64,000 bases of DNA from Pseudomonadota bacterium (GCA_017860615.1 JAGDMU010000006.1:1-64000); one strand, 5' to 3'; counted from the first letter of the stretch, positions 16,530 through 27,523 are shown. Made by a program: numbers and translations. Notes: generated by a model not told the origin, from the letters alone.

Positions 16530-17123
16530 CTATAAAATTCCTTTTCGACTAAAAAAATCTTCTATGATTTTAGGAGAAAAAGCTTTGTCATACATGTAAA
16601 GCTCTTGCCACGTTTTTCCCTCTAAAAATGTTTTGGTTTCAATTTGGTATTTTTGTTTTATGTATTGGACAAATTCTAAAACTGCACTAAACAAAAGAGC
16701 ATATTGAGCGGAAGTAAATTTTTTAAGGAGATCAAATAAGCGGTAATAATTCACCATTTTTTTACTCGATTCTTCACCCATACGAAGCGACCAAATACGT
16801 CCAGCAAACTCATGTTGATACTCAACACCACTGCGTATTTCTAAAGAAAATTCTCTAAGACCTTGCAAAAATGTCTCTTTGGGTAAAAATTCTGTAGTAT
16901 TATGGAAAAACAGATAAATACTGAAAAGGAAAAGGTCTTCAACACAGGGAGCGTACGCTTTAATCTCTGCATATGTTTCTTGCTCAACCCTTAGCTGCAT
17001 TCTAAGATACGCTAAGTGTTTTACACGCCAATTATCTTTTTGTTCTGCCCTCTTTTGCCACTCAATCAATGTAGGTCTAGGTATATCGTAACGCTCAACT
17101 AAAGGCTTGTAAGACGTCTGCAT
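16530..17123 (-). CDS. Conserved hypothetical protein with possible N-terminal helix-turn-helix
   Basis: This 197-residue soluble protein has no recognised family. Its first 25 residues (YKPLVERYDIPRPTLIEWQKR) read like a short helix-turn-helix, as in proteins that recognise DNA or a partner early in a helical bundle. The rest is helical and rich in aromatic residues. It is followed after 3 bp by the small CBU_0592-like membrane protein. Confidence 0.65.
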   Translation of the reverse strand: MQTSYKPLVERYDIPRPTLIEWQKRAEQKDNWRVKHLAYLRMQLRVEQETYAEIKAYAPCVEDLFLFSIYLFFHNTTEFLPKETFLQGLREFSLEIRSGVEYQHEFAGRIWSLRMGEESSKKMVNYYRLFDLLKKFTSAQYALLFSAVLEFVQYIKQKYQIETKTFLEGKTWQELYMYDKAFSPKIIEDFFSRKGIL

Positions 17124-17129
17124 AGCTTA

Positions 17130-17188
17130 CTCCCAAGTCAGAATACATTATTCTATTACTTTTTTTGAAATATATCAATACTTGGGAG
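17130..17188. repeat. Inverted repeat CTCCCAAGT/ACTTGGGAG in the intergenic gap
   Basis: A perfect 9-bp inverted repeat with a 41-base AT-rich spacer fills the gap between the ubiD-like gene and the 197-residue gene. It could end the long heme/quinone operon or bind a regulator. The spacer is long for a simple terminator. Confidence 0.4.
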
Positions 17189-17195
17189 GTGTCTG

Positions 17196-19007
17196 TCAGA
17201 TATGAAAGTGCTTTAAAAACTCAGGGTTGTTTTCGACTAAACCTAATGCTATCAAACGTTTTACCACATCTTGATCGCAGTCAGTATCTTTAGGCCACTC
17301 TCTGGTGTAGCCATCAAGTGCATTTTTAGTGGTCGCATCAATACCGATAAACTCATCTTCCACAAAAATATCACGAAGCGCATCAATGTTATTGACCACA
17401 CGCCAAATAAGCATATACGCATTATCAACACTATTACCTTCTTTATCGACCACGATTAAGAGTTTCATATGCTCTTTAAGAGGTTTGAGTGCTTCATAAA
17501 CCTCTTTGCCTGCCTTTTTCTTCTCAATGGTCATAACGGTAATTGGCGTTTTTGTCTCTGTTTTGTACTGTTTGAGTGCACACACTTCTGGAACCAAGGT
17601 CGTTACTTTAAAAAGAAGATCTCTGTCGCTTAAAATGGTTTTAGAAGGTGTATCGATCACCGCACCAGTACAATCGACACCAAGCTTTCCACCAAAAAGA
17701 GCATTCGGAGAAGCATGATCAAGCGCATCACACACGCCTTCACTAATAAGCAAGCATTTGGCACTGATACGATTTAAGATATAGTCACTCAATGGCTCAT
17801 AATCATCAAGCTCTGGAGCGTTTTCGTCCACAAAAATCGCGTGTTTGACAAAACTCATCTGCCCAACGCCCCAAAATGCATGCATAAACTGCTTAGCGTG
17901 TCCTGGGTACTGTACATTCATCTTCGCCAAAATAAAGTTATGGAAAACTCCATTTTCAGGCATATTATAATCAATGAGATCAGGTGCTGTTGTTTTTAAA
18001 AGTGGCAAGAAGATACGCTCTGTCGCCCAGCCCATGTATTTATCTTCAAGCGGCGGTTTGCCCACAACGGTGGCTTGATAGACAGGCTTTTCTTTACTGG
18101 TAATGCAGGTCACATCCATAACAGGATACGGCTCTTTAAGCGTGTAATAACCCGTATGATCGCCAAAAGGTCCTTCGATCTCCATTTTAGATGGATCCAC
18201 CCAACCCTCGATGACGATGTCCACATCTTCAGGCACATAAATAGGATTGGTGAGTGACTTGACCAAACGAGCACTTTTGTCTTTGATAAAACCATAGAGC
18301 AAAAGTTCAAACATCCCAATCGGCATTGGCGCTTGTCCGCACCAAATATAAAGTGGATCGCCACCGATTCCAATGCTCACAGGCATTTTCTTACCTGCTT
18401 TTTGGTACTCGTGAAAGAAATGTGCGCTGTCTTTGTGAATTTGCCAGTGCATACCCAGTCGGTTTTTATCATACACTTGAAGGCGATACATTCCTAAATT
18501 TTGTTTGGTGCCGTCTAAACTTTGGGTATAGACTTGTCCCATCGTAATGAAAGGGCCACCATCTTCACTCCATGTGGTTAAAATAGGAAAATCATAGAGG
18601 TTTGGCTCAGTGTAAACCTTCGTTTGGCATACACCTTTGCCTTTAAGACGTTTGGGAAGCGCATTTTTAAGGTTAAAAAGCGTGCCAAGCATGCCCATTT
18701 TGTCCATAAAAGAGGTCGGTGGCTTCATATGCATTAAAGATTCGATCTGTTTAGCCACAACATTAGGGTTTTTACCAAAAATAAGCTCTGTTGCTTTGGT
18801 TGATCCAAAGACATTCATCAAAACGGGCATATCAAAGCTTTTACCAAGCCTTTTGCTGACAGGTTTGGTGAATAAAAGTGCTTTTGAATCCTCTTTTTTG
18901 ACTTCAATGTAGGCTAAATGTGGGATTTCTAGGTCAATATCAAGTTCTTCATCAATGACACGTAAAAGATCATTCTGGCGTAATAGCTCAATAATTCTCT
19001 GCATCAT
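17196..19007 (-). CDS. UbiD-family decarboxylase, probably menaquinone biosynthesis
   Basis: This 603-residue protein belongs to the prenylated-FMN-dependent UbiD decarboxylases; segments such as EGPFGDHTGYYT, CITSKEKPVYQATVVGKPP and GGKLGVDCTGA fit the family. In Campylobacterota, which make menaquinone by the futalosine route, this member is annotated as the menaquinone decarboxylase. It is the last gene of the operon that also holds a polyprenyl diphosphate synthase, which supports a quinone role. The start is 6 bp after the hemC stop. The substrate is inferred from family and context. Confidence 0.88.
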   Translation of the reverse strand: MMQRIIELLRQNDLLRVIDEELDIDLEIPHLAYIEVKKEDSKALLFTKPVSKRLGKSFDMPVLMNVFGSTKATELIFGKNPNVVAKQIESLMHMKPPTSFMDKMGMLGTLFNLKNALPKRLKGKGVCQTKVYTEPNLYDFPILTTWSEDGGPFITMGQVYTQSLDGTKQNLGMYRLQVYDKNRLGMHWQIHKDSAHFFHEYQKAGKKMPVSIGIGGDPLYIWCGQAPMPIGMFELLLYGFIKDKSARLVKSLTNPIYVPEDVDIVIEGWVDPSKMEIEGPFGDHTGYYTLKEPYPVMDVTCITSKEKPVYQATVVGKPPLEDKYMGWATERIFLPLLKTTAPDLIDYNMPENGVFHNFILAKMNVQYPGHAKQFMHAFWGVGQMSFVKHAIFVDENAPELDDYEPLSDYILNRISAKCLLISEGVCDALDHASPNALFGGKLGVDCTGAVIDTPSKTILSDRDLLFKVTTLVPEVCALKQYKTETKTPITVMTIEKKKAGKEVYEALKPLKEHMKLLIVVDKEGNSVDNAYMLIWRVVNNIDALRDIFVEDEFIGIDATTKNALDGYTREWPKDTDCDQDVVKRLIALGLVENNPEFLKHFHI

Positions 19008-19013
19008 TAACCT

Positions 19014-19958
19014 TTAAAAAATTTCATTAAGGGCAATGTTTTCAGCACGCTCTAATAGAGCTTTTGCACCCTTGTCAATCACTCTTTGCGCTAATGCTTT
19101 ACCTACCGTCTTATACTCTGAACGGGTAGTTTTTATCTCTTCGGTAAGCATTTCAGAACCATCAGGAAGACCAAGAATGGCTTTTACCTGTAAAGAATCT
19201 CCATGAATCTCAGCATTCACACCAATAGGCACTTGACACCCACCTTGAAGCACGGTGATAAAATCGCGCTCTACACGTGTTTCGATAATCGCATCTTCAT
19301 CATTAAGTATCGAAACCAAACGTTCAACCTCGGCATCACATACGATTTCTATACCAAGCGCTGCTTGTCCCGAAGCGGGGATCATCACTTCTTTCGAAAT
19401 CGGCGTAAAATAGGTCACTTCTGAGGCAAGTCCTAAGCGGTTAATTCCCGCACTGGCTAGGATGATAGCATCAAACTCGCCTTCTTTAAGCTTGCGGATA
19501 CGTGTATTGACATTGCCACGTAGGTTTTTGATCACAAAATCAGGACGCAGTTTCAACAGTTGCATTCGACGTCTAAGACTCGTGGTTCCAACAACAGCAC
19601 CTTGTGGCAAGGACTCTAGGGTTGCGTATTTTTCAGAAAGCATAGCATCACGTACGTCTTCACGCTTCGTGATGACACCCAGTTTCAAACCTTCTGGAAA
19701 TTCCATAGGAACATCTTTAAGACTATGTACTGCAATGTGCGCTTCGCCTCTTAACATCGCTTCTTCAAGCTCTTTCGTGAAAAGACCTTTACCACCTATT
19801 TTTGCTAGAGCAACATCTAAAATCTTATCGCCTTTGGTCATCATAACTGATAATTCAACTTCAAGTCCAGGATGTGCCTTTTCAAGTTCCGCTTTAACAT
19901 GTTCTGACTGCCAAAGGGCTAGTTTACTTCCTCGTGTTGCAATAATTAGTTTTTTCAT
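19014..19958 (-). CDS. hemC: Porphobilinogen deaminase (hydroxymethylbilane synthase)
   Basis: This 314-residue enzyme joins four porphobilinogens into hydroxymethylbilane in heme synthesis. Diagnostic motifs are [12 protein letters not shown] at the N terminus, [27 protein letters not shown] and the dipyrromethane-cofactor cysteine in [10 protein letters not shown]. Length is normal. The ATG overlaps the stop of the thioredoxin-fold gene upstream as ATGA. It shares the operon with hemA, the first committed step of the same pathway. Confidence 0.97.
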   Translation of the reverse strand: MKKLIIATRGSKLALWQSEHVKAELEKAHPGLEVELSVMMTKGDKILDVALAKIGGKGLFTKELEEAMLRGEAHIAVHSLKDVPMEFPEGLKLGVITKREDVRDAMLSEKYATLESLPQGAVVGTTSLRRRMQLLKLRPDFVIKNLRGNVNTRIRKLKEGEFDAIILASAGINRLGLASEVTYFTPISKEVMIPASGQAALGIEIVCDAEVERLVSILNDEDAIIETRVERDFITVLQGGCQVPIGVNAEIHGDSLQVKAILGLPDGSEMLTEEIKTTRSEYKTVGKALAQRVIDKGAKALLERAENIALNEIF

Positions 19959-20815
19959 TTAGACTCTTTTATGAATTTTCTGTACAATCGTTTTGTATCG
20001 TCTTTTTTGCCATCAAGATAAATGGTAGGAGTTCCATTTACCATTAAATTATTGGCTAATTCTTGATCATTATTCATTTGTTTAAGGATATTTGAGTGAT
20101 TAATCTGCTCAACGGTGAAGTTTTTATTTAAAGCTTTGTTAAAAATGTCCAAAATAACCTTTTCATCACTCTCTTTAATGTCAAAAAACTCTTTGTACAC
20201 TTTTTTCACAATCTCTTTATCGCCCTGTTCTTCTGCAAACAGCATCGCTTTAACCAATGTTGGGGCGGCAGGATGGATGTTGAGTGGAAAATGGTAATAA
20301 AAAAGAGCAAAGGTTTCAGGGTTTTTCTGCACATCGGCAATAACTTCAGGAACAAAATCCATACAGAAAGGGCATAAAGGGTCACTAAAAACAACAATTT
20401 TATGTGGAGCATTGAAATTACCTGCTAATAGGTGCTCTTTGTTGTATGCTGAAGCTTCCATATCAAGTGAATAACTGCCCTTCAGACTTCGACCACTGTT
20501 CAGATCTGCAAAGTCTTTACTTAAAATTTTACCATTGGTAAAGACAATATCATTAACGGAGAGTTTTTTTCCCTCTTGCTTTGTCAGTTTAAGATCAATA
20601 CGCACAAAATAGACCATCCAACCAGCGACGTCTTTCATCTCTTCTTTTTTAAGAATGACAACTTTCTCAAATGTATAGCTCTCATTTGGGGCAATTGCTT
20701 TTTGTAAAAATGCTGTAACCTTTTGATCGAGGTCAGCATTGATATCCGCAGCAAAAAGTGAAAGATTACTTAAGGCGATGATCGTCGTCAATAACTTCAA
20801 CATCAATGATCTCAT
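19955..20815 (-). CDS. Secreted thioredoxin-fold protein, DsbA/DsbC-like disulfide oxidoreductase
   Basis: From the ATG at 20815 (ribosome-binding site AAGGAAAAG) the protein has 286 residues with a signal peptide ([22 protein letters not shown]), so it acts in the periplasm. The active site is [12 protein letters not shown], and a cis-proline motif lies in [10 protein letters not shown]. The N-terminal ~120 residues before the thioredoxin domain resemble a dimerisation region as in DsbC/DsbG. A longer frame to 20881 exists but places the signal peptide internally. It overlaps fxsA by 50 bp and hemC by 4 bp. Confidence 0.85.
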   Translation of the reverse strand: MRSLMLKLLTTIIALSNLSLFAADINADLDQKVTAFLQKAIAPNESYTFEKVVILKKEEMKDVAGWMVYFVRIDLKLTKQEGKKLSVNDIVFTNGKILSKDFADLNSGRSLKGSYSLDMEASAYNKEHLLAGNFNAPHKIVVFSDPLCPFCMDFVPEVIADVQKNPETFALFYYHFPLNIHPAAPTLVKAMLFAEEQGDKEIVKKVYKEFFDIKESDEKVILDIFNKALNKNFTVEQINHSNILKQMNNDQELANNLMVNGTPTIYLDGKKDDTKRLYRKFIKESK

Positions 20816-21188
20816 CTTCTTTTCCTTGTCTAAAGTGATGTGGAGGATTTTCCTCTTTGTTATGTAAAAATTTTGAAACAAACAGCGTTACAATCGAGCT
20901 AAATTGCAATAAAAGACCTACCATATCGCCTAAAAAACCTGGCAATATGAGTAAAATAGCTCCAACAATCGTCCAAAGATTAAGTCTCTGAAACGATTCA
21001 ATGCTAATCTCTCCTTGCATGAGGGCATTAAGGTTTTGCATGAGTGTGATACGCATGTTTGCAAGTAAAATAAGCCCAATAACTGCCGATAAGACAAGCT
21101 CAACAAACGTTGACACAGCACCTATAGCTGAAGCTATATTGACGCTTACCATCACCTCAAAGAAGAGATAGATTAAAAAGTATTTCAC
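20766..21188 (-). CDS. fxsA: FxsA family membrane protein
   Basis: This 140-residue integral membrane protein has helices near residues 3-20, 25-45 and 72-105 ([23 protein letters not shown]), the FxsA pattern, and an acidic cytoplasmic tail ([13 protein letters not shown]). FxsA of E. coli relieves phage T7 exclusion by F plasmid; its normal role is unclear. The GTG start overlaps the proS stop (GTGA). Confidence 0.85.
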   Translation of the reverse strand: MKYFLIYLFFEVMVSVNIASAIGAVSTFVELVLSAVIGLILLANMRITLMQNLNALMQGEISIESFQRLNLWTIVGAILLILPGFLGDMVGLLLQFSSIVTLFVSKFLHNKEENPPHHFRQGKEDEIIDVEVIDDDHRLK

Positions 21189-22888
21189 GCTAAGAGTTCC
21201 TTTAGTTTTGCAAGAGCTTCTTCTTTTTTAACAACCATTTTTTCTAACGTTTTACGCTCAACAATCTCAACAAACCCTTCTTCAAGTTCCTTACCGACAA
21301 TAAGCGCATAAGGTAAACCAATGAGTTCATAATCTTTCATTTTAAAGCCAAAACGCTCATTTCTATCATCTAAAAGGACACTCAAACGCTCTTTTTTCAA
21401 AGCATTGTATATCTCTTCAGCGTAGGCACTTTGCGCTTCATCTTTACTATTTGAAACAATAATATCCAAAAGATAAGGAGCGGTTTGTTTATTCCAAATA
21501 CACCCTTTTTCATCGTGGCTTGCTTCAATCATCACAGCAACCAAACGACTCACACCAATACCATAACAGCCCATGAAGAAAGGTTGTGCTTTGCCATTTT
21601 TATCTAAGAAGGTTGCTCCCATGGCCTTAGCGTATTTTTGCCCCAGTTGGAAGATATGCCCTACTTCTATGCCCTTGGTCACACCCATTTCGCCACCACA
21701 ACATGCACAACGATCACCCGCTTTAACACTGACTAAGTCTTTGTAACGATCCTCTTTAAAATTGTACATTGAAACGCCTACCATATGGAAGTCTGTTTCA
21801 TTGGCACCACAGATCAGATTTTTAGCTTCTTTAAGCTCAAAATCTATGTAAAATTTTACACATTCTAAGCCAACAGGTCCAATAAATCCCGCTTTTAGCC
21901 CTGCTTTTTCGACCTCTTCCAAGGAAGCATCAAGTAAATCAAGCGCACCACACGCATTTTGCGCTTTGGTCTCTTGAAGCTCATCATTACCTCTTACAAA
22001 GAAAACAACAATCTCTTCTTTATCGACATACACTGCTTTTTTAACCACGGCTTTAATGCTGTAAAAAGAATCCACTTTGAAAAAATTACAGACATCTTCA
22101 ATGGTTTCCATATCAGGGGTTTTAAATTTAGAAAGGTTTGCTTCTGGTGCTTCTGCTGTGGTTGTCTTAGGAGCACGTTTTGCCGCTTCAATGTTGGCAG
22201 CATACGAGCACTTTTGGCACACAACAATGTCATCTTCACCGTTTTGTGCCAAAACCATAAACTCTTTACTACCACTACCACCGATGGCTCCGCTATCGGC
22301 TTCTACCGCTCTAAAATCAAGCCCTAAGCGTGTAAAGATTTTGGTGTAAGTTTTTTCCATCACCTCAAACTCTTTTTTCATACACGCTTCATCTTCATGG
22401 AAGCTGTAACCATCTTTCATGGTAAATTCACGACCGCGAAGAAGCCCAAAGCGAGGACGCGCTTCATCACGGAATTTTGTGGTAATTTGGTATAAATGAA
22501 GGGGGAGTTGTTTGTAACTATTGATACGATTTCGAACGACATCAACCACTACTTCTTCATGCGTTGGTCCTAAAACAAACTCATTCTCTTTTCGATCTTT
22601 GAAACGGCACAACTCTTTGCCAAATACATCATAACGTCCACTTTGTTTCCAAAGTTCCGCAGGTGTGACCACATCCATTTGGATCTCTTGGGCACCTGTT
22701 TCATCCATCTCTTCTTTGACAACATTTTTGATTTTGTCAAAAACGATTTTTCCCATCGGCAAAAAGTTATACAGTCCACTTCCTACTTGAGAGATAAAAC
22801 CGCCACGCACCAAGTACTGATGGCTCGGAAGCGTTGCATCTTTAGGCGCTTCTTTGGTTGTTGGTGCATACAGTTTTGAAAATCTCAT
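21185..22888 (-). CDS. proS: Prolyl-tRNA synthetase
   Basis: This 567-residue class II synthetase charges tRNA-Pro. Class II motifs are visible: motif 2 [23 protein letters not shown] (positions ~138-160, abbreviated) and motif 3 [11 protein letters not shown]. The bacterial-type insertion (editing) domain lies between, and the C-terminal anticodon-binding domain ends the protein. The ATG overlaps the hemA stop as ATGA, part of a tightly coupled operon. Confidence 0.97.
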   Translation of the reverse strand: MRFSKLYAPTTKEAPKDATLPSHQYLVRGGFISQVGSGLYNFLPMGKIVFDKIKNVVKEEMDETGAQEIQMDVVTPAELWKQSGRYDVFGKELCRFKDRKENEFVLGPTHEEVVVDVVRNRINSYKQLPLHLYQITTKFRDEARPRFGLLRGREFTMKDGYSFHEDEACMKKEFEVMEKTYTKIFTRLGLDFRAVEADSGAIGGSGSKEFMVLAQNGEDDIVVCQKCSYAANIEAAKRAPKTTTAEAPEANLSKFKTPDMETIEDVCNFFKVDSFYSIKAVVKKAVYVDKEEIVVFFVRGNDELQETKAQNACGALDLLDASLEEVEKAGLKAGFIGPVGLECVKFYIDFELKEAKNLICGANETDFHMVGVSMYNFKEDRYKDLVSVKAGDRCACCGGEMGVTKGIEVGHIFQLGQKYAKAMGATFLDKNGKAQPFFMGCYGIGVSRLVAVMIEASHDEKGCIWNKQTAPYLLDIIVSNSKDEAQSAYAEEIYNALKKERLSVLLDDRNERFGFKMKDYELIGLPYALIVGKELEEGFVEIVERKTLEKMVVKKEEALAKLKELLA

Positions 22889-24189
22889 TTTATTCCCCCC
22901 ATTTGGTATTCACATTTGTATTGATTCATTCGTTTGGTTTGATCTTCGTTAATGTTAAAAATATATTGAACCGCTTGCACGATGGTATCGGCTTCTGGTT
23001 TTTCAGCCACTTCTTTAAGATTTTTAGTCGCTGAGTGTAAAAAGGAGTTAAAGGCATGGTGTAGAACTTTGGAAACTTGATCTTGCAACTCTTCAGGAAT
23101 ATACCCTTTTTTTACTGCTTTTTCTAACTCTTGCAATGAGCACTCTTTGGCATGATCGCGAATCTCTTTAATGATCGGATCAACACACATGGTTTGTAAC
23201 CATTTAAAGAAGTCCATAGTCGAACGCCCTACGATAGAGTAAGCGATTTTGGCTTGCTCTTCACGAAGTGACATATTCTTAGTCACAATCTCTTCAAGAT
23301 CATCAACGGCATACACATGCAAATCTTTATGTTCATGAACTTCGATATCACGGGGAACCGCGATATCAAACCAATAGCGAGAAAAGTCTCGCTCTTCAAC
23401 CATATCATCGGTAATAACACTGTGAGGTGCACCTGTTGCGGTAAAGACAAGGCGGTAACGGTTGATAAATTCTGTGAGTTTTGAATAAGGAGCGGTGGTT
23501 GCAAGCTCTCCTAACTCAGTCGCTAAAGCCTGTGCATGTTCAAGATTACGGTTGATGATAATCACATTGACCCCGTTGGAGATAAGATGCTTTGCCGCAA
23601 GCTGACTCATCTCACCAGCTCCCACAACTAAAGCACTTAACCCTCCAATATTTCCAAGTAAATCTTTGGCTTTATTGACCGCTACACTCGAAACGGATAC
23701 AGGGCTTTTGGAAATGTCCGTACGGCTACGAACTTCTGCAGCACAGCGAAATGCATGATGCATTGCTCGTCCTAGTTTTTGTCCACAGTAGTTGTTTTCA
23801 AAGGCAAATTTAAATGCCTCTTTAAGTTGTCCTGCAATTTGCGTCTCACCAATAACCAAGCTATCTAAAGATGAGCAGACAGTAAAGAGATGGTGAATAG
23901 CGCCATTGTCTTCATAAATATCTGCGCGTCCTTCCAACTCTTCGCGTGGAAGACTTGATACGTGACTGAGTAAGTCAAAAGTATCACTTAGTGCTGATTG
24001 GCATTCTGTGACACTCGCGATGACTTCCACACGATTACAGGTAGAGAGTAAAATGACCTCATTGACCGCAGCACAACTGATTAATGTGCCCATAAAATGA
24101 CGGCATTTTTCTTCTGAATTAAACGCTAATTTTTCACGAATGCTAATATCGGTGTTTTTATGTGTAAAACTAATGGTGAGATAGTGCAT
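22885..24189 (-). CDS. hemA: Glutamyl-tRNA reductase
   Basis: This 434-residue enzyme reduces glutamyl-tRNA to glutamate-1-semialdehyde, the first step of heme synthesis. Motifs are the catalytic cysteine in [27 protein letters not shown], and the NADPH-binding [16 protein letters not shown] chose ATG 24189 (MHYLTISF) because the GAGAGG ribosome-binding site lies inside the longer alternative starting at 24207. It follows the polyprenyl synthase stop after 1 bp. Confidence 0.96.
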   Translation of the reverse strand: MHYLTISFTHKNTDISIREKLAFNSEEKCRHFMGTLISCAAVNEVILLSTCNRVEVIASVTECQSALSDTFDLLSHVSSLPREELEGRADIYEDNGAIHHLFTVCSSLDSLVIGETQIAGQLKEAFKFAFENNYCGQKLGRAMHHAFRCAAEVRSRTDISKSPVSVSSVAVNKAKDLLGNIGGLSALVVGAGEMSQLAAKHLISNGVNVIIINRNLEHAQALATELGELATTAPYSKLTEFINRYRLVFTATGAPHSVITDDMVEERDFSRYWFDIAVPRDIEVHEHKDLHVYAVDDLEEIVTKNMSLREEQAKIAYSIVGRSTMDFFKWLQTMCVDPIIKEIRDHAKECSLQELEKAVKKGYIPEELQDQVSKVLHHAFNSFLHSATKNLKEVAEKPEADTIVQAVQYIFNINEDQTKRMNQYKCEYQMGGIK

Positions 24190-24190
24190 A

Positions 24191-25087
24191 TTAAAAATTC
24201 CTCTCAATCATCTCTTTAATAATGGAGCTTAAGCCCACATCTTCTTCTTTCTCAATCACTGCTAAAGCTTCCAAGCCTAGTTTTCTAGCATATGCAATAG
24301 AATCTTCCAATGCGTTTGTCTCACTCATTCTGGTTTTAATCCACGCTTTTTGGGCATCATCAAGCTCTTTTTGGAACAAAGAAAGAAGTTTCGCTTGATC
24401 AGCCTGAGAGAGTTTGTGGTACATGTAAAGGTAAGGGAGTGTTGTTTTTCCCTCTTTAAAATCGTTCAAGGAAGGCTTTCCAAGGGTTTCACTACTTTGT
24501 GTAATATCTAAAATATCGTCAATGATTTGAAAGGCAAGTCCTAAATTTTTTCCATACAGCGCATAGATACTGCCTTCTTTTCCAGCAAGCAGTGCCGCAG
24601 CTTTAGCAGAAGCTTCAATGAGTGAAGCCGTTTTTTTATAAATCATATCAAAGTAACACTCTTCGCTGTCATTAAAGCGTGTTGAGAGCTCAACATCTAA
24701 AAGCTCTCCTACCGAGAGAAGTGCGACCGCGTGAGAAATGCTGTAGGCAACATCTTGAGGCATGTGTGTGAGTTCACTAAAGCCTTTTGAATAAAGAATA
24801 TCTCCTAGCATAATGGCTGTTTTATTGCCAAAAAGTGCATTAATGGAGTCTTCACCACGTCTTGTAAAGGCATCATCGATCACATCATCGTGCAGTAAAC
24901 TTGCTGCATGAATCAACTCAACAATAGCCGCTAATTTCAATGAAACATCGCTAACACCAGCAATTTTTAAAATCAATTTCGCGCGTAAACGTTTGCCTTT
25001 AGGAACTCTATGAAAGAGTTCAACACTGCGTGCATCGCCTAAAGAAGCGACCATCTCTACCATTAAATTTTCAACTTTTCCTAGCAC
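24191..25087 (-). CDS. Polyprenyl diphosphate synthase
   Basis: This 298-residue trans-prenyltransferase has both aspartate-rich motifs: LLHDDVIDDAFTRRG (first DDxxD) and FQIIDDILDITQ (second DDxxD). It extends isoprenoid chains, probably the side chain of menaquinone; chain length cannot be read with certainty. It sits in an operon with a UbiD-like decarboxylase of quinone synthesis. The next gene, hemA, starts 1 bp after its stop. Confidence 0.92.
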   Translation of the reverse strand: MLGKVENLMVEMVASLGDARSVELFHRVPKGKRLRAKLILKIAGVSDVSLKLAAIVELIHAASLLHDDVIDDAFTRRGEDSINALFGNKTAIMLGDILYSKGFSELTHMPQDVAYSISHAVALLSVGELLDVELSTRFNDSEECYFDMIYKKTASLIEASAKAAALLAGKEGSIYALYGKNLGLAFQIIDDILDITQSSETLGKPSLNDFKEGKTTLPYLYMYHKLSQADQAKLLSLFQKELDDAQKAWIKTRMSETNALEDSIAYARKLGLEALAVIEKEEDVGLSSIIKEMIERNF

Positions 25088-25095
25088 CTGCGATC

Positions 25096-25557
25096 CTACG
25101 GTTTCTTTTTTGGTTTGAACTCAACTTCAATGCGTTGTTGATTATCTTCTATAAATATATCTAAAATTGCCTCTTTATTCCTTTGATCAAAGTCATTAAA
25201 GACAATTCTTGCATAAGTTCTTGCAATCATTTTATTATCCCCATCGGGTAAAAGAGGAATAACGATACTCTCTAAAGGGTATTTTTTCTCCAAAACATAC
25301 TGTGTTGGGTAGCCTCTATAGTTTACTAAAAGAGTCAACATGTTGTTGGTAAAGAGGGTCCAACGAAGTTTGAGCAAATACTCATTATTCGGATTTTCAG
25401 CTGTTGGTTTTTTCGTAACCTCTTTGTGATTAATTAAAACCAACCCTACTTCATCTTTTTTGAGTATAAATTTATGCTCATATTCATACTCAATTTGTGC
25501 CAAAAGCGTGTTTGAGCAAAAAAGCAATCCGCAGAAAAAACACCAAAGTTTATTCAT
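25096..25557 (-). CDS. Conserved secreted protein, unknown function
   Basis: This 153-residue protein has a signal peptide (MNKLWCFFCGLLFCSNTLLAQ), then a beta-rich domain ending in a basic tail (EFKPKKKP). No catalytic motif is seen. Its position between DUF2018 and the polyprenyl synthase matches the exported protein Cj0540 in C. jejuni gene order, as I recall it. It overlaps the DUF2018 gene by 8 bp. Confidence 0.7.
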   Translation of the reverse strand: MNKLWCFFCGLLFCSNTLLAQIEYEYEHKFILKKDEVGLVLINHKEVTKKPTAENPNNEYLLKLRWTLFTNNMLTLLVNYRGYPTQYVLEKKYPLESIVIPLLPDGDNKMIARTYARIVFNDFDQRNKEAILDIFIEDNQQRIEVEFKPKKKP

Positions 25558-25828
25558 TTTGAGTTAAAATTTCTCCAACACTGCTGATAAAAAGGTCATT
25601 ATTGTGTTCAACAACCGCATCCATTTCTTCCATCAAAACTGTGCGAATCATCCCTTCTACAGTATCAACACCGAACTGCTTTTCAAGCAAAATCTCCATC
25701 GCACTGTAACGATCTACGATCTCTAAAAGCTTTGTTTTTACCAATTCTTGGTTAGCATTAAAGAGAATGTCAAAAAATTTACTTTTAGGACTCCCCATAA
25801 AAAAGTCATCTTCATCTTCGTATAACAT
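25550..25828 (-). CDS. DUF2018 family protein
   Basis: This 92-residue acidic helical protein (MLYEDEDDFFMGSPKSKFFD) matches the DUF2018 family found in Campylobacterota; function is unknown. I chose ATG 25828 because GGAGAA precedes it at good spacing, while the longer frame to 25903 has no ribosome-binding site. It appears to be the first gene of the nine-gene operon running to 17196. Confidence 0.75.
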   Translation of the reverse strand: MLYEDEDDFFMGSPKSKFFDILFNANQELVKTKLLEIVDRYSAMEILLEKQFGVDTVEGMIRTVLMEEMDAVVEHNNDLFISSVGEILTQNE

Positions 25829-26249
25829 CACTTCTCCTCTGCTTAAAAAAAAATGATTATAGCACACTAAAGCTTGTCTCATCTGAAAAACAAAGGCTAG
25901 CATTTAGATTTTAAAAGAGATTTTATCACTAACAAGGCGTTAGTAAGCCATACCTACATAGGTTAAAATCAATAGCTATCAAGTGCCTAAAAAACGATAT
26001 ATACATAAAATTTTATGTATAATAATCTCTACTATTTTCGATGTTAGTATCTTGGTAATCTCTTATTATAATTGTATTATTGTTCTAAAAAAGAGAACAT
26101 ATATTTACAGTGTATTATTGACTTATTGCTCTCCCCTCTTTTCAAAATCAATCCCTACTTTTTTAATCATTAGTTTTTTGATAAAGTTACTTGACATTGA
26201 AAAAAAAATAGTCTATACTTTCAGCAACAAAACACAAAAAGGATTTGAA
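25829..26249. other. Divergent intergenic region between DUF2018 and metY
   Basis: It contains a consensus sigma-70 promoter for metY (26191-26219) and a small inverted repeat ACTAAC/GTTAGT (25928-25944). The plus frame in front of metY is open for 89 codons from 25983, but it has no ribosome-binding site and is AT-rich, so I treat it as non-coding. Confidence 0.7.
26191..26219 (+). promoter_or_regulatory. Sigma-70 promoter for the metY/Rrf2/cysK operon
   Basis: TTGACA at 26191 and TATACT at 26214 are separated by 17 bases, a near-consensus promoter. The expected start site is about 25 bases before the metY ATG at 26250. Confidence 0.8.
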
Positions 26250-27512
26250 ATGCATCAAGAGACACTTGCTCTACATTATGGTTATGACAAACAGCAGTTT
26301 GGAACAATGTCAGTTCCTGTTTATCAAACAACAGCATATGATTTTGGCAGTGCAGAAACTGCGGCGAACCGTTTTGCACTTAAAGAACTTGGACCTATCT
26401 ATACACGCCTTAACAATCCAACAACCGATGTTCTTGAAGCAAGAATTGCTGCTGTTGAAAATGGTGAAGCTGCTATAGCAACCGCAAGTGGTCAAGCTGC
26501 GATCTTTTTTGCTATTGCAAATCTTGCAGAAGCGGGTGATAACATCATCGTTGCTAAGAAAATTTACGGTGGAGCAACAACGCTTTTAACCCATACCATT
26601 AAACGTTTTGGTATTAAGGCAAAAGTCTTTGAGAGCGATCACGCTGATGATTTGGAAGCACTTATTGATGATAAAACTAAAGCCATTTTCTTTGAAACAC
26701 TTTCAAACCCACAAATTGCGATTCCAAACATTGAAAAAATCGTCTCAATCGCTCAAAAATATAACATTATTACCGTTGCAGACAATACCGTAGCCACACC
26801 TATTCTCTTTCAACCTCTTAACCATGGTATTGATGTCAGTGTCCACAGTGCGAGTAAATACATCTCAGGGCAAGGAAGTGCTATCGGTGGTTTGGTTGTG
26901 GAAGCAAAAGGGCTCAATGCAAAACTGATTGGCAATCCACGCTACCCACAATTTAACGAGCCAGATGAGAGTTATCATGGATTGGTTTACGCTAGCCTAC
27001 CATTCCCTATTTTTTCACTCAGGATTCGCCTTTCACTGATTCGTGACATCGGAGCGACCATCGCGCCATTTAACTCTTGGTTGCTCATACAAGGACTTGA
27101 AACGCTGGCCCTTCGTGTCAAAGAGCATTCACGCAATGCCTATAAAGTGGCATCATTCTTAAAATCTCATCCAAAAGTGAAAAAAGTCTCGTACCCAGGA
27201 CTTGAGAGTGACCCTTTACATGCAAGAGCGAAACAATACTTTAAAGACGCGCAAACATCAGGTCTTTTGAGCTTTGAAGTCGAAGATTTTGAATTTGCAA
27301 AACATATTTTAAATTCAACAAAAATCTTCTCAGTCGTTGTCAATATTGGTGACTCTAAGTCTATCATTACGCATCCAGCAAGCACCACACATCAACAGCT
27401 CTCTGTTGAAGAATTAGAAAAAGCAGGTGTCAAAGCAGGACTGATTCGTCTTAGCATTGGACTTGAAAATGCAGATGATCTTATAGAAGATCTTAAAATT
27501 GCACTCGGTTAA
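26250..27512 (+). CDS. metY: O-acetylhomoserine sulfhydrylase (Cys/Met metabolism PLP enzyme)
   Basis: This 420-residue cytoplasmic PLP enzyme has the Schiff-base lysine in VSVHSASKYISGQGS and the substrate/cofactor motifs ITVADNTVATP and YTRLNNPTTDVLE. Length and the segment LIQGLETLALRVKEHSRNA favour the O-acetylhomoserine branch (homocysteine from sulfide) over cystathionine gamma-synthase. ATG 26250 follows AAAAAGGATTTG. It leads an operon with an Rrf2 regulator and cysK, so the unit handles sulfide assimilation. Confidence 0.92.
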   Translation: MHQETLALHYGYDKQQFGTMSVPVYQTTAYDFGSAETAANRFALKELGPIYTRLNNPTTDVLEARIAAVENGEAAIATASGQAAIFFAIANLAEAGDNIIVAKKIYGGATTLLTHTIKRFGIKAKVFESDHADDLEALIDDKTKAIFFETLSNPQIAIPNIEKIVSIAQKYNIITVADNTVATPILFQPLNHGIDVSVHSASKYISGQGSAIGGLVVEAKGLNAKLIGNPRYPQFNEPDESYHGLVYASLPFPIFSLRIRLSLIRDIGATIAPFNSWLLIQGLETLALRVKEHSRNAYKVASFLKSHPKVKKVSYPGLESDPLHARAKQYFKDAQTSGLLSFEVEDFEFAKHILNSTKIFSVVVNIGDSKSIITHPASTTHQQLSVEELEKAGVKAGLIRLSIGLENADDLIEDLKIALG

Positions 27513-27523
27513 GGAGCAAGATT

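Noticed and set aside
24187-24207. Longer hemA start ([10 protein letters not shown]) at 24207
   Set aside because: The ribosome-binding site lies within this extension, so ATG 24189 is the better start.
25983-26249. 89-codon open extension in front of metY
   Set aside because: It is AT-rich, lacks a ribosome-binding site, and contains the consensus promoter that drives metY.
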